From assembly GCF_008831285.2 (NCBI RefSeq), contig NC_045139.1, positions 29,369,206-29,429,205 of the forward strand: DNA of 60,000 nucleotides, written 5' to 3'. The notes under the pieces are model-generated. The model made no database searches and was not told the origin of the DNA. It was given only the letters and a program-made list of their open reading frames with translations. This DNA comes from Nymphaea colorata (taxonomy: Eukaryota > Streptophyta > Magnoliopsida > Nymphaeales > Nymphaeaceae). Of the stretch, positions 1-12,100 are shown piece by piece. Made by a program: the position numbers and the translations under genes. Numbering within the stretch: position 1 is the stretch's first letter; every line of letters begins with the position of its first letter.

Positions 1-180
1 CATGCATAATATTACTTGGGAAGCTAGTCACTGCTAAGGACTATACACACACACACACACACACACACATGTACATGTATATATATATATTTGTATGCTC
101 TTGCCGCACCTGCATCCAATTCTTTTTGGAATTTGCTGCATCCCGCACCGGCACCCACAACCCACACCCATGTGACACAG
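1..180 (-). mobile_element. End of a non-autonomous hAT-like element with a microsatellite
   Basis: Read on the minus strand from 180, the sequence starts CTGTGTCACATGGGTGTGGG, then GC-rich GGTGC-type repeats, then TA and CA microsatellites; (AC)n lies at 45-68. The same order (terminus, GGTGCAGGTGC block, A-rich spacer, TA/CA tract) is seen at the left end of the 45890-46359 element, so the two are relatives. The other end would lie outside the window; no target duplication can be checked. Confidence 0.5.
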
Positions 181-2674
181 CCTTCAACTTGTTTGATGGT
201 ATACAAGGTGGCACATGTAAAGTTATATGTATCAGCAAAATTTAATAGATCATTAGAGTTTTAAGGATGGTTCCATCAACTGAGTCAACAATTACAAAAA
301 AAAAATCATCTTTCTTGTCTTCATCTGTTCATCATTCTAGTCTTCCTCCATTGATTTCTTGATTATCTTCAATCCTTTCACTAAAATCAATGTCATCAGC
401 AAACCATAAAAAATCATATGATCACAAAAAAGGAAAATCTATCATGACCAATGTGATGGCAGAAAAACATGTAAGAATCCTAAACCAAGCTCACGTACAA
501 AATGTAAGATTCGAACATAAAAGTTAGACAAATCAAAGAACACAAAGATAGAAACAAAAATAAAAAAATCAGCAAGGCACAACAAGTGGAAAATCAGTCG
601 CTAACATGCTTATGAACAAAATAAAAAATGCTAGCTACAAAAAGATAGAAACAAAAATATTGGATATCATCGATGAGTTGGTGACAACAGAAAAACAAAA
701 AAAATTGTCGAAAATCAGCTGGAGTCTCCAGAATGTTCCAAAGAGGGAATCGGTAGTAATTGGGGAAAATGGGTAAATCAGCAAGGGGCTTTTCAATTGA
801 ATGTTGGGAACGTCTAGTTGGGGCATGGGGATGGGAATTTCGTCATCTAATAAGTAGGTTGGCCAGAAAACACCATGAAATCCGACGGAAATAGAGTGTG
901 AAGGGCATCGGTTGATGAGGGAGTTGAGTGGACCTTCCTGAACTAGGCGGATATCAAGGAATCCCTATGGGATAGAGGGACTGCACCAGTCTGGTAGGCG
1001 TCAGAAAATCAACCAAAGAGGAACGAGCGCTGGTGAGCTAGTGTTTGCCGACTAGTTTGAGGTTGTTGGAAAGAAGTCGATTCGCCGGAGAGAACCACGA
1101 TTCACAGGAAATCTTCGTTGGTCGTTGGAAATGAGCTTCTCACGAAGCACAGGAGCAGCAGTCCTCGTCGGCCGTCCGGCAGCTGAAGGGCTTCAACAAA
1201 GCCCTAATACGAGAGAATGAAACCCTTGTTTGACAAGGCTTTATGATTTTCAAGTTTAAAAAAATCGTTAAAAAGCAGACATATTTGTCCTCTGCATGTC
1301 TTGACTGCACCTGACTCATCGTTGACCCGAGTCAGGCGCACCTCTGATGCACCATCTTTTACAACAAGTGCGGCAGACCGCACTAGACACGTGTTGACCG
1401 CGTCTAGTGTCATGTCGGGCCACATCCATTTGTGCACCCGCAGCCACTTTGGTGTGGGTGCAGCGGCCTGTTAGTCAAATCCTTGTGACATAGACATAAG
1501 CTGAATAGCGGGGTCAACGATACAACAGATGAACGAAAGAAGCAGAAAAAGAAGGCCAACATATTAGGGACATATGAGTTTTACGTAGTAAATCCTATTT
1601 TATCAAGCCCTTCATTCAGAAAAGAGAAAAAATGCCAAATTATCTCTCTGCTGATGGTCTTTGACAGACCATCTCCGATCATCTCCTGCCATCTATTGTT
1701 GCTGCTTCCAGCAGGAATCATCTTGTGTCCACCAAGAGAGGGAGAGAAGAAGGGAAAAAGGCTTCTAGAAGGGGCTTCTAAGGTTGAATTTTCAAAAATT
1801 AACATTTGCGTTAGGTCTGGCTCAGTCCTGACCCATATCTTACCGGTTGTCCAGGCCTGTGTCAAATGAAAGCTGTGCAAACATGGGTACGCCAGGGCAA
1901 CCTGCGTACCTATGTGACACAGGTTCTCTAATTGTCATCCACATTCTAGAAAGAGTAACAGTACATGACACACTTGCGATCCAGTCATGGAAACTGTGCA
2001 TTTTATTATAAGCTGTCCAATCAATTGGATTGATGGTTACAAAGTTTCACATGTAAAGTCACATTTTGAAAAATGAAATAGTAGTTATACTTATCCTCTT
2101 TGAAAGAGTAACTTTACACATGATACCTGTGAACCATTAACCAAGTTAATCATAAGACACATAATCAATGACATAATCATTATGTATACTTTACTTTACA
2201 TATTTTATGCTATATATATACACACTCACGCACTTGCACTCATATTTTTTTTGGAAAAATGCTGCGTATCAGCACCTGTGTGACATAGGAGCCTGCAAAG
2301 AAAGTTAAAATCTTTTGTAAATTCTAAAATTAATTTTCATTTTGTAAAAAAATTAAACTGGAAGCTATTGCAAATTGTAAAAAATGGAGCCTTTTTTTGG
2401 AAAATATCATAACAGAAAAGTTTAAAGGTATGAATGAAGAATGAAAGACCTTAGCATTACCTGTCAACCTGTCTAAGTTTTTCTTTTTCTTCCTCCATGC
2501 AACCACTACCCGTACTCTTGCTCAATCAGGTGAGTGTCCTTCCTTCTTTCCTCCTCTTTTTCTACACCCTCCTCAATGTTTCTCCTTGTTGTTGTGGATG
2601 CCATGGTAGTCTTAATGCCATCCATCACTGTCTAGCTGGTAGTCGGAGGTGTGCTTCTGCTGCCCCAAGAGCAC

Positions 2675-2697
2675 AGAGAGAGAGAGAGAGAGAGAGA
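2675..2697. repeat. (AG)n microsatellite
   Basis: Uninterrupted AG dinucleotide run of about 11 units in intronic DNA. Confidence 0.95.
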
Positions 2698-2805
2698 TTA
2701 CTTTGGCCCACTTTTTGTGTTCTTTTTATTTTTTACAATAAAAAATTGGTTATGATCAGATTTGGGTCGTGTTGACTTGGGTGGGCCAATGTCTTTGGCA
2801 AGTTC

Positions 2806-2806
<1 letters not shown>

Positions 2807-2836
<30 letters not shown>

Positions 2837-2852
2837 GTATATATATATATAT
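2807..2852. repeat. (TA)n microsatellite
   Basis: TA/AT dinucleotide run broken by a single TTA and a GTA, in the intron before VPS13 exon 1. Confidence 0.95.
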
Positions 2853-3186
2853 GCCAATATCATCAGATCTTTGACAACTACTAATTATGACAATCCTGAA
2901 CTGTATTTTGTGTTTTAAATTCTGCTGCAGTCTTGTCAAAATCAATTGATTTTCATCTTTTTCCTGAAAGTTACCTGGGGAGAATCTTCTTCTACTCCAG
3001 CATTATCCAGCTTTTGGGATTGATTTTGCAGCTAGGTTATAATGTGGAGCTGTTACTGGTCTATGTCTTAATTTCTCATCATGTATATTTCTTTTCATCA
3101 TATATTTTTTACCCATATAATCTGGAATTTGCTGGCATAGTGCTTTTGTCATTAGTCTTGCGTGCCTAAAACATTCCTCTTGGCAG

Positions 3187-6100
3187 CAATCTGCGGCGAA
3201 AATATGTTGACTTGTACAAGAAGAAGCTTCTGTCACTTAAGGATGAACAGGTATGACTGAACTTCTGACCAATGATAATAACTTTTTATGGTTTTACAAG
3301 TTTGTGTCAATTGTGAGAATTTATTTCATACAGTTTACACCTGTTTTAGCTTCAATGGTGTGCCTTCAACTGGGTGTGCTTGATATGTTCCTTTTGTTGT
3401 CTTCTATTTTTTGTTCTCTAAATAATGTGGAAATGCCCTTGCAATGGATGAGCTTTGTTGCCACAGTGGAGCCCTCAAAATGGACAAAATTCCACGAATA
3501 GTGCTATAAAAGTTCATGATTTGATCATCATATGATCTTAACTGATGTCACTTCTTGACAAGCATGACATGGAATTGATTCTATAGGAGAGACTACAATT
3601 AATGGGAATTAGAACGGCATTTCTATTGGATCCTTTTAGTAATAAAGCACAATAGTGTGGGGGCTTATCACCTTTCTCCATATAAGTCTCAGATCCTTTG
3701 CATGCCAAGATTCAAACTATGAGAACATGAACTTTATTTGTAAGCAACCTCAGATGGAATTACCTAGCTATCCCTATATGCAATAGTATGATATATTGTT
3801 TCCTGAGTTAGTAACTTAGGATGCTATGTTCTATTCATTTTTCAGTACTCATTCCTTCATGGTCTTGTATCCATTCAGAATTAGAAACCATAGGGTACAC
3901 TTTTAAGTATGCTTTGATGGACAAAATTCCACAAGTAGTGCTATAAAAGTTCATGATTTGATCAGCATATGATCTTAACTGATGTCACTTCTTGACAAAC
4001 ATGATATGGAATGGATTTTATAGGAGAGACTACAATTAATGAGAATTAGAATGGCATTTCTATTGGATCCTTTTAGTAATACAGCACAAATACAATAGTT
4101 TGGGGGCCTATCACCTTTTTCCATATAAGACTCAGATCCTTTGCATGCAAGATTCAAACTATGAGAACCTGAACTTTATCTGTAAGCAACCTCAGATGGA
4201 ATTACCTAGCTATCCCTATATGCTATAGTATGATGTATGGTTTCCTGAGTGAGTTAGTAACTTAGGATGGTATGCCCTATTCAATTTTAAGTCCTCATTC
4301 CTTCATGGTCTTGTATCCATTCAGATTTAGAAACCGTAGGGTACATTTTAAGTATACAATGAGTATTCTAAACAAAAAACAGCAAAATTTGTGTTCCACA
4401 CATTAGATGGCGTCATTAGACAATACACCTCTCTTGGTATATGCAAGTAATAACAAGAAGCAGAGATAACATTTTTGATTGCAAAAGTGTTAAATAGCTG
4501 TCATGCTGTCATATTTTTGCTTTTAAAAGGACAATTGATGTGTCTCACACCCACATCACATTGACAAACATACCATACTCTTTCTGTATATTTGGGCTTC
4601 ACTTAGAGAGGGAGAAGTTATGATGCCATTGCTTTGTGACAAGGAGAGAGAAAAAGGGGGGGGGGAGGGAGGGAGAGAGAGCATCGTGTCACATGTTTAC
4701 TTTTGTTAAAATATATTGTAATGGGGAACCGGGTCCATATCTGGACCCGGTCCTATGGGCACGGGTACCGAGGCTGGCTCGGCACTCTAGGCGGCACTCT
4801 TTCTCTCCCTCCTATATATTCTTCACTTACGTGTAATTGTTGAGTTAAGTGAATATTATTTTCTCTCTCCTAGGGTTGCGGTTTGCCCCTAGGTCAGAGC
4901 TTCCCCGTGGTTTTTCACCTCTTTCAGAGGTTTTCCACGTATATCGTGTGTTCTTTCTCTGCTCTCTCCTTGTGGTTCGTGTTTCTACATGGTATCAGAG
5001 CCAACGCGTGTGAGATCGTTGGTGTGCGAGTAGTGTTTTCCGCCGCCGCTGTCACTGTTCCCAGCGCTGCCGCCCTCCAGGTACACCGCCGCCGCCGCCG
5101 TTCCCAGCTCCGCCGCCGGTGTGTTTTTTTCCTCTTCCGCTGTCATCCAGCACTGCCGTCGTCGCCGTTCCCAGCGCCGCCGCCGACTGTGTTTTTTCTG
5201 CTGTCGTTCCTGCGTTTTTCAGCGCCGCCGTGGGTTGTGACTCTTTCGCCGCCGGTTGTGACCTTCTTTGGTGATTGAGATGGCTGACGCGGTGATCCCC
5301 AAGATTGATGATGCCCTGGACACGGGCAGCAATACCAAGAGTGAGAACTTGCCTGTTCATGTCACCTCCATCCGGCTGAACAAGGATAACTATCTCTCGT
5401 GGTCTGTTGCCCTAGAAATCGGAATAACCAGTCGTGGTCGCTTGCACTATATCACTGGGGAGAAGCCTGCACCTTCTAAAACTGATTCGCAATGGCCGAC
5501 CTGGGCATTGGAAGATAGCCAGGTTAACGTATGGATTATTAGTTCGGTTTCCGCAGATATTCAACCTTTGATCTTGCGTAAATCGACTGCATATGATATG
5601 TGGACTGTTCTTGCACGGATGTATGGTCGTAAGAAGCGTGTTTTACGTGCATATCAAATCAAACGTAGCATATATGCTCTTAAACAGGGTGATTTATCTG
5701 TTGTCTCCTTCTATGCCACCCTGAAGACTAAATGGGAGGAACTCGATTATCATGTGAATGATGACTGGAAATGTGGTTTAGATCATGCCCTGTATTGGGA
5801 AAAGGAATGGATGGACCGCACCTTTATCTTCCTTGGAGGCCTGCGTGATGAGTTTGAATCCATTCAGAGCCAAATTCTTAACTGTGATGAGATTCCTGGG
5901 ATCGAAGAAGTGTATGCTCGTATTGAGTCTGAGGAACAATGGCGCCAGATTATGCATATTGACTCCAGTCAGTGGAGTTCTCCAACAGCCTTTGTGAGCC
6001 ATACTTTAGGGACAGGGCAGCGTCCTACTCGACGGTGCAGCCATTGCAACAAAGTGGGCCATTCTGTTGATTTTTGTTGGGATCTTCATCCTGAGAAGCG

Positions 6101-9100
6101 TCTCGTCTGGGGTCGTCCTCCTCCTAATCGCCGTGCTCCTTCTGTGCTCGAGCCTAGTTCGGGGTCGTCCAATGTTGCCAAATCCAAGCTCTCCTCAGAT
6201 CAACTCAAAGAGTTGCAAGCATACATTAGTCGTTTGTCTACCCAGGATGATGCTTCTACTTCTGAGGGGTCTAAGTTAGCCCAGGCCCTTGTTGCTACTA
6301 GTGATCAAGGTAATTCCTCTCTCGGTGATTGGATTGTTGACAGTGGGGCTACTCATCATATGACAGGGGACCCTAAGATGTTTCAAGAATACAAGTTGAC
6401 CTCTGGGCAGCAGCGTGTGTCTATGGCTGATGGTTCTTCTATCTCTGTGGCTGGAAAAGGGAGTTTATCATTACTGAACAAATATTGTCTTCATAATGCC
6501 CTGCATGTTCCCAATATTCCCGTAAATCTGTTATCTGTCAGCAGTATTACCAAAGAGCTACACTGTAATCTAATTTTCTCTGCTGATCGTTGTTTCCTGC
6601 AGGACTTGGGGATGGGGCAGAAGATTGGGATTGGTTCAGCTATTGATGGCCTCTACAGACTGCCCGTACAGGTTGCTTCTGCTTTGATTTCAGCCACTAG
6701 TGGACAGTTGCCTGGCGTGGAGGACAGATCCGCCATTATGCGCTGGCACGAGAGACTTGGTCACCTTCCATTCCAGTTGCTTAAAAAGTTGTTTCGTAGG
6801 ATGTTTCATTCTGTTTCTTTGGACACCTTCGCCTGTGAAGTGTGTCAGTTGTCTAAGCATGTTAGGGCCTCGTACCCTATTTCGTTCAATAAAGCCAACC
6901 GTCCTTTTGCTTTGGTTCACTCTGATGTTTGGGGTCCTTCCGGAGTACCCACTTGTCGTGGCTTTCATTATTTCATGACTCTTATTGATGACTACTCCCG
7001 ATGTACGTTCGTGTATTTGTTGAAAGAACGTAGTGAAGTTCCCGGCATTGTCAAAAACTTTGTTGCATTTGTTGAAATTCAGTTCCAGACCTCTGTTCAG
7101 GCCTTCTGTACTGACAATGCCCGAGAGTATGTCTCCCAATCCCTTGATGACTTCTTGTGAAGCAAGGGTATTATTCATGAAACATCCTGTAGCTACACCC
7201 CTCCTCAGAATGGCGTGGCTGAAAGAAAAAACCGTCATTTGTTAAATGTTACCCGAGCCATTATGTTTCAATGTCGTGTCCCTAAGAGGTACTGGGGGGA
7301 CGCACTTCTCACTAGTGCTCATCTTATTAACCGTATGCCTACTCGTGTGTTGAATGGTCATTACCCTTATTCTGTGTTGTGGCCTACTCAGAATCCCTGG
7401 CCTTTGAACCCTCGGGTGTTTGGGTGTGTTTGCTTTGTCCATGATCATAGTCTCACTCTCAAGAAACTTGATCCTCGGTCCATCAAAGCAGTCTTTTTGG
7501 GGTATTCCTCCACCCAGAAGGGATACAAGTGTGTTGACCCTAGCACTTCCAGAGTATATGTCTCCAGGGATGTTACCTTTCACGAACATGAGACATACTT
7601 TCCTATGAATCCTCTTCAGGGGGAGTGTCTAGGTGACAGAAGGGAAGAGTATTCTTCGCATCAGTTGATTCAGTTCATGGATTTCTTGGATTATACGGTT
7701 AGTTCTCCAAGTGTGAAAGACGCAGTCAGTGAGGACAAAGACAGTCCGATGGAGGGGGGCCCTGTGGAAGAACAATCCCATGATCACTTATTTGGTCAGG
7801 TTTACAACATGAAGAAGAAGGATGTGATGGAGGACGTTGATGTTACCAATCCCAATCTTCCCAATCTTGTGAGCTCCCCGGATGATCCAAGTCCAATGAA
7901 TGAAGAACTTCCCATAGCCCTGCGCAAGGGCACCAGGTCATGTACTTCTCATCCTATTCAGAGATTTGTTTCGTATGCAAAACTCAGTAAAGACTACAAG
8001 TGCTTTGTTACTTCTTTATCTATGGCTGTTATTCCCATGTCAATGGAAGATGCCAGGGAGGATCCTAAATGGCTACAGGCCATGACAGAGGAGATGGACG
8101 CCCTGAAAAAGAACAATACGTGGGAGGTTGTTGATATCCCCAAGGGCACTCACTTAGTTGGTTCCAAGTGGGTGTTTAATGTGAAGTACAAACCTGATGG
8201 CACTGTAGAACGCTATAAAGCTCGTCTTGTTGCTAAAGGGTTTAGCCAGAAATATGGGATTGACTATCTTGAGACGTTTGCTCCCGTGGCAAAACTGAAG
8301 ACCGTAAGGGTCATCTTAGCTCTTGCAGTGCAAAAGAAGTGGAGCATGGACCAACTTGATGTCAAGAACGCCTTCTTGAATGGTCATCTTGAGGAAGAAG
8401 TCTATATGAGCATGCCGCCTGGATATGCTCAGAACGGGAAGTGTTGCTATCTCAAGAAAGTTTTGTATGGTCTCAAGCAGTCCCCTAGAGCTTGGTTTGA
8501 AAGACTAAGGGTTGTAATGAAGACTAATGGATATAAACAGGGAAATTGTGATCACATCCTCTTCACCAAGCAGAGAAATGGTATGGTGAGCCTTCTACTT
8601 GTATATGTTGATGATATGATTGTCACAGGTGATGACGAAGAAGAAAAAAAGAAGATGAAAGAAACGTTAGCTGCGGAATTCGATCTCAAAGATCTGGGTA
8701 AACTAAGGTACTTTTTGGGGATTGAGATCGCGCGATCTGAGACTGGACTTGTTATGAGCCAAAGAAAATACACTTTGGATCTTCTAAAAGAGACAGGTAA
8801 ACTGGGATGTAGGCCCTTTCTTACTCCAATGAAGTCTGGCACAAGGATAAGTATCAAAACTGGGACTATCTTGGATGAGGAAGGAAAAGGGAGGTATCAG
8901 CGGCTGGTTGGTAAACTTATTTATCTCACTCTTACTCGCCCGGATATTACGTATGCTGTGGGTGTGTTAAGTCAGTTTATGCATGCCCCTACTGATTGTC
9001 ATTGGAAAAGTGTTGAAAGAGTATTGGGATACTTAAAGAATGACCCAGGAAAAGGACTGCTCTACACTCGACAAGATCAACTCAGCATTGAAGGATACTC

Positions 9101-12100
9101 TGACGCCGACTGGGCAGGATGCACAGATACTAGAAGGTCTACCACAGGATACTGCATCTTTCTTGGAGGTAACCTGGTGGTATGGAGAAGTAAAAGACAA
9201 GAAGTTTGTTCCAGGTCCAGTGCTGAGGCTGAATACAGGGCGGTTGCTATGGGGGTTACAGAGATGTTATGGCTCAAAATTCTTTTAGCAGATATTGGGG
9301 TTAAAATGGAAGAGAAGATGAGGATGTATTGTGACAACAAGTCTGCTATTAACTTGGCAAACAATCCGGTCATGCACGACAGAACCAAACATGTGGAGAT
9401 CGATCGCCACTTCATACGGGAACACATAGATTCAAAGGAGTTGATTCTGCCCTATATGAAGTCTGAAGATCAAGTTGCTGATGTCTTAACTAAGTCTTTA
9501 TGTACATCTCAATTTGAGAAAAATGTTAGCAAACTTGGCATGTTTGACATGTATGCCAAGCTTGAGGGGGAGTGTTAAAATATATTGTAATGGGGAACCG
9601 GGTCCATATCTGAACCCGGTCCTATGGGGCACGGGTACCGAGGCTGGCTCGGTACCCTAGGCGGCACTCTTTCTCTCCCTCCTATATATTCTTCACTTAC
9701 GTGTAATTGTTGAGTTAAGTGAATATTATTTTCTCTCTCCTAGGGTTGCGGTTTGCCCCTAGGTCAGAGCTTCCCCGTGGTTTTTCACCTCTTTGAGAGG
9801 TTTTCCACGTATATCGTGTGTTCTTTTTCTGCTCTCTCCTTGTGGTTCGTGTTTCTGCAACTTTTAAAGGATAATGCACTTGTGTTACATCAATACCCAC
9901 AGTTAACTCTTTATGTGATTTTGACCTCCTTCAAAGTGGGCAGGTACAGCTTTTGTACAGGGCATTGGACAAGGGGACCTTTGAAAGGATAACATATCCA
10001 TGTTATGCTCACGTGCACACTATGTTGAAAAAGCGTCAGGTGGAAGCCTGAGGACGAATAGAGCCTAGGCTGGACTAGGCGCTTTGAGCAGCAACCCAGG
10101 AAAAAAAGGCATAGATGACTAATAAATGGTGACATGTTATTATACAGTCACACATATAAAATAATTTACAGTTATGTATATTTTTATCAAGTGCAGAATA
10201 ATTTAAATAGTTGCACAAAGAGTTGTATAGACTATAGAGTTGTCAAATAGTACAAAATAATTTAAATAAGTAGACACAGTCACATTATATATGTATACAG
10301 GCGTGAGCCAGGTTCCTTTTTTTCCACCCACTTATAATTTCCAAAACTCTTACAGGGGATATATTCATTTTTTTTGGAAATATTAAGTAGTAAAATTTTA
10401 TTTTTGAAAACTTGGGTTGGGGTGTGGGTGGTGGGGGGAGGGGGTGGCCCCTGCCAGCCCCCTTGGTTCCGCTCCCGTATATATATTTGTATGTGTGTGT
10501 GTGTGTGTGTGGACTTTCTTGTTAAATGAATTATGCAGTTAAATGAACCTACAACATTGCCAGGATTAGGGGTATTGAGTGGGCCAGTCCTCGTAAGGAA
10601 AACCAATGAAGTATAATTTAGTTGTTAAACTTAATCAGAAAACTAAAGCATTTTTCAGTGGCATCTGAATTTATGATAACAAAACAATTAAATGCAGCAG
10701 TATAAAACAAACACATTGAACATTTCATAACACGATAATCAACATGTAAATAAAGGTATGGAAGCTCAAATTTAATTAAGTTGAACAACTAAAGTTTGCA
10801 TATATTCAAAGAGGTAGGCTGAGAAGACTAGATTACTTTGTGCAACGAGAAACCCCTTAGACCAACATGGTGCAAGGTGTGCGTCTCTAAGCATATATCT
10901 TGTATATATTAATGCACAGGAAATATATGTATTTGAAGTGGAGTGTAAGTATAACAACCATCAATTATTAATAGCTGCACAGCTGCACTAGAAAGGCACC
11001 CGGCAAGGACCCATACCTGTTGTGCAATTGAGTTGGGTGCGGCAACCTATGTATTCATCTGTCATAGATGTGGATTGTGCATTTTGCCATTTCTTAAATT
11101 TAATGTCGTCCAGAGCCCCTCTTAGTACTTAAAAGTGCTAAGAGGTGGACCTTCTAAAAGGCCTCAGTGGATCAAAAGATTTAGGAACAACTGAGACCTA
11201 AAAATTGATGAACTACAAAATGTTGGATATAAAATAAAGCATATTGAAACACAATTATTATTGAAGGTTTAAAACCATTTTCACAATTATTTATGTTTTT
11301 TCAAGAAACACAAAAATAGCGGAAACTAACGAAAAACAAAAATGCAAAAAATGTGATATGTTAGAAAATGTGCAAAATGAGAATATTACATTGTTATTAC
11401 TCTTTTTTCAAGTTTTTATTATGTTTTTTAGGACGAAATGCTTTTTCTATATTTAGTTTTTTTGAGGCTTCGTTAAAGATTTTCGAGTAACCACTCTCAA
11501 TTTTTTATCATTTTTTTGTAGGAAAATAAATAGAAAACTCGTTTTTTTATGCTATATATATATTTTTGTAAAGTGGGTCCTCTAGTTAGCTATAATTCTA
11601 TAAACAAGCTATCATTTTTATGAATTATTCGATGGGAAATAAGAAAAGTGTCACATACCATGGTATTAGATTATGTAAGATTAATAGGGCACCAAGTTCA
11701 TCACTGCTTTGTTTCATCCTCCGTACTTTCATCATCATCACCAAAATAATCAATGGAAGGAATAACAGCGTCAATATATGGAAGACCGGTTATACGTGAC
11801 CAATAAAAGCTAAAACAGGATCAACAATTAACAAATTAAAGCTAAAACTGATTATACAATACAGGTTATGTGTAAAACAGATTATAAACAAATTATGTAA
11901 AATAAATGTAAAAATCTAAAACAGACTCTCTGGCACACAGTGTAAAGCAGAAAACAGATATTACAAGATCGGTTACTGATAAAACAGATTATATAAAATA
12001 TTAAATATATATGAAAAGCTAGAAACAGAAGACAGGTTCTGTGAATCAATATTAATCAAAATATCCGAATTGAAATTAGAAATAAACCATATAAAAAACA

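Larger units (their letters stand above)
181..3186. other. Intronic DNA before VPS13 exon 1: transposon ends and microsatellites
   Basis: AT-rich sequence belonging to the VPS13 intron before exon 1. Further outer ends of the CTATGTCACA-type family lie at about 1491 (TGTGACATAG), 1921 (TGTGACACAG) and 2289 (TGTGACATAG), each with GGTGCGGG- or GGGTACG-like sequence inside. Their left ends were not recognised. A GC-richer stretch lies at about 840-1480. No open frame here resembles a known protein or an upstream VPS13 exon. The acceptor for exon 1 is the CTTGGCAG ending at 3186. Confidence 0.5.
4704..9859 (+). mobile_element. Near-complete Ty1/copia LTR retrotransposon in VPS13 intron 1
   Basis: A 5,156-bp element lying in the same direction as the host gene. 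It has two near-identical LTRs, each TG...CA, a primer-binding site touching the 5' LTR, a polypurine tract touching the 3' LTR, and one gag-pol frame in the copia order (gag, protease, integrase, RT, RNase H). A perfect 5-bp target duplication ACTTT flanks it at 4699-4703 and 9860-9864. The LTRs differ by about 6 substitutions and one 1-bp indel over ~286 bp (about 2%), which at a commonly used plant LTR rate would be under roughly one million years. One in-frame stop makes this copy probably unable to move by itself. Confidence 0.97.

Noticed and set aside
2497-2775. Possible upstream VPS13 exon ending CTCAATCAG|GTGAGT
   Set aside because: The donor looks good, but the translation does not match the family segment expected before NLRRKYVDLY and no matching acceptor was found.
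4883-5278. 131-codon + strand open frame over the copia leader
   Set aside because: It reads across LTR, primer site and a GC-triplet leader; composition is a by-product of GCC repeats and it precedes the real gag start.
6690-7238. 182-codon minus-strand open frame inside copia pol
   Set aside because: It is antisense to a clear integrase coding region and has no recognisable domain; a shadow of the real frame.
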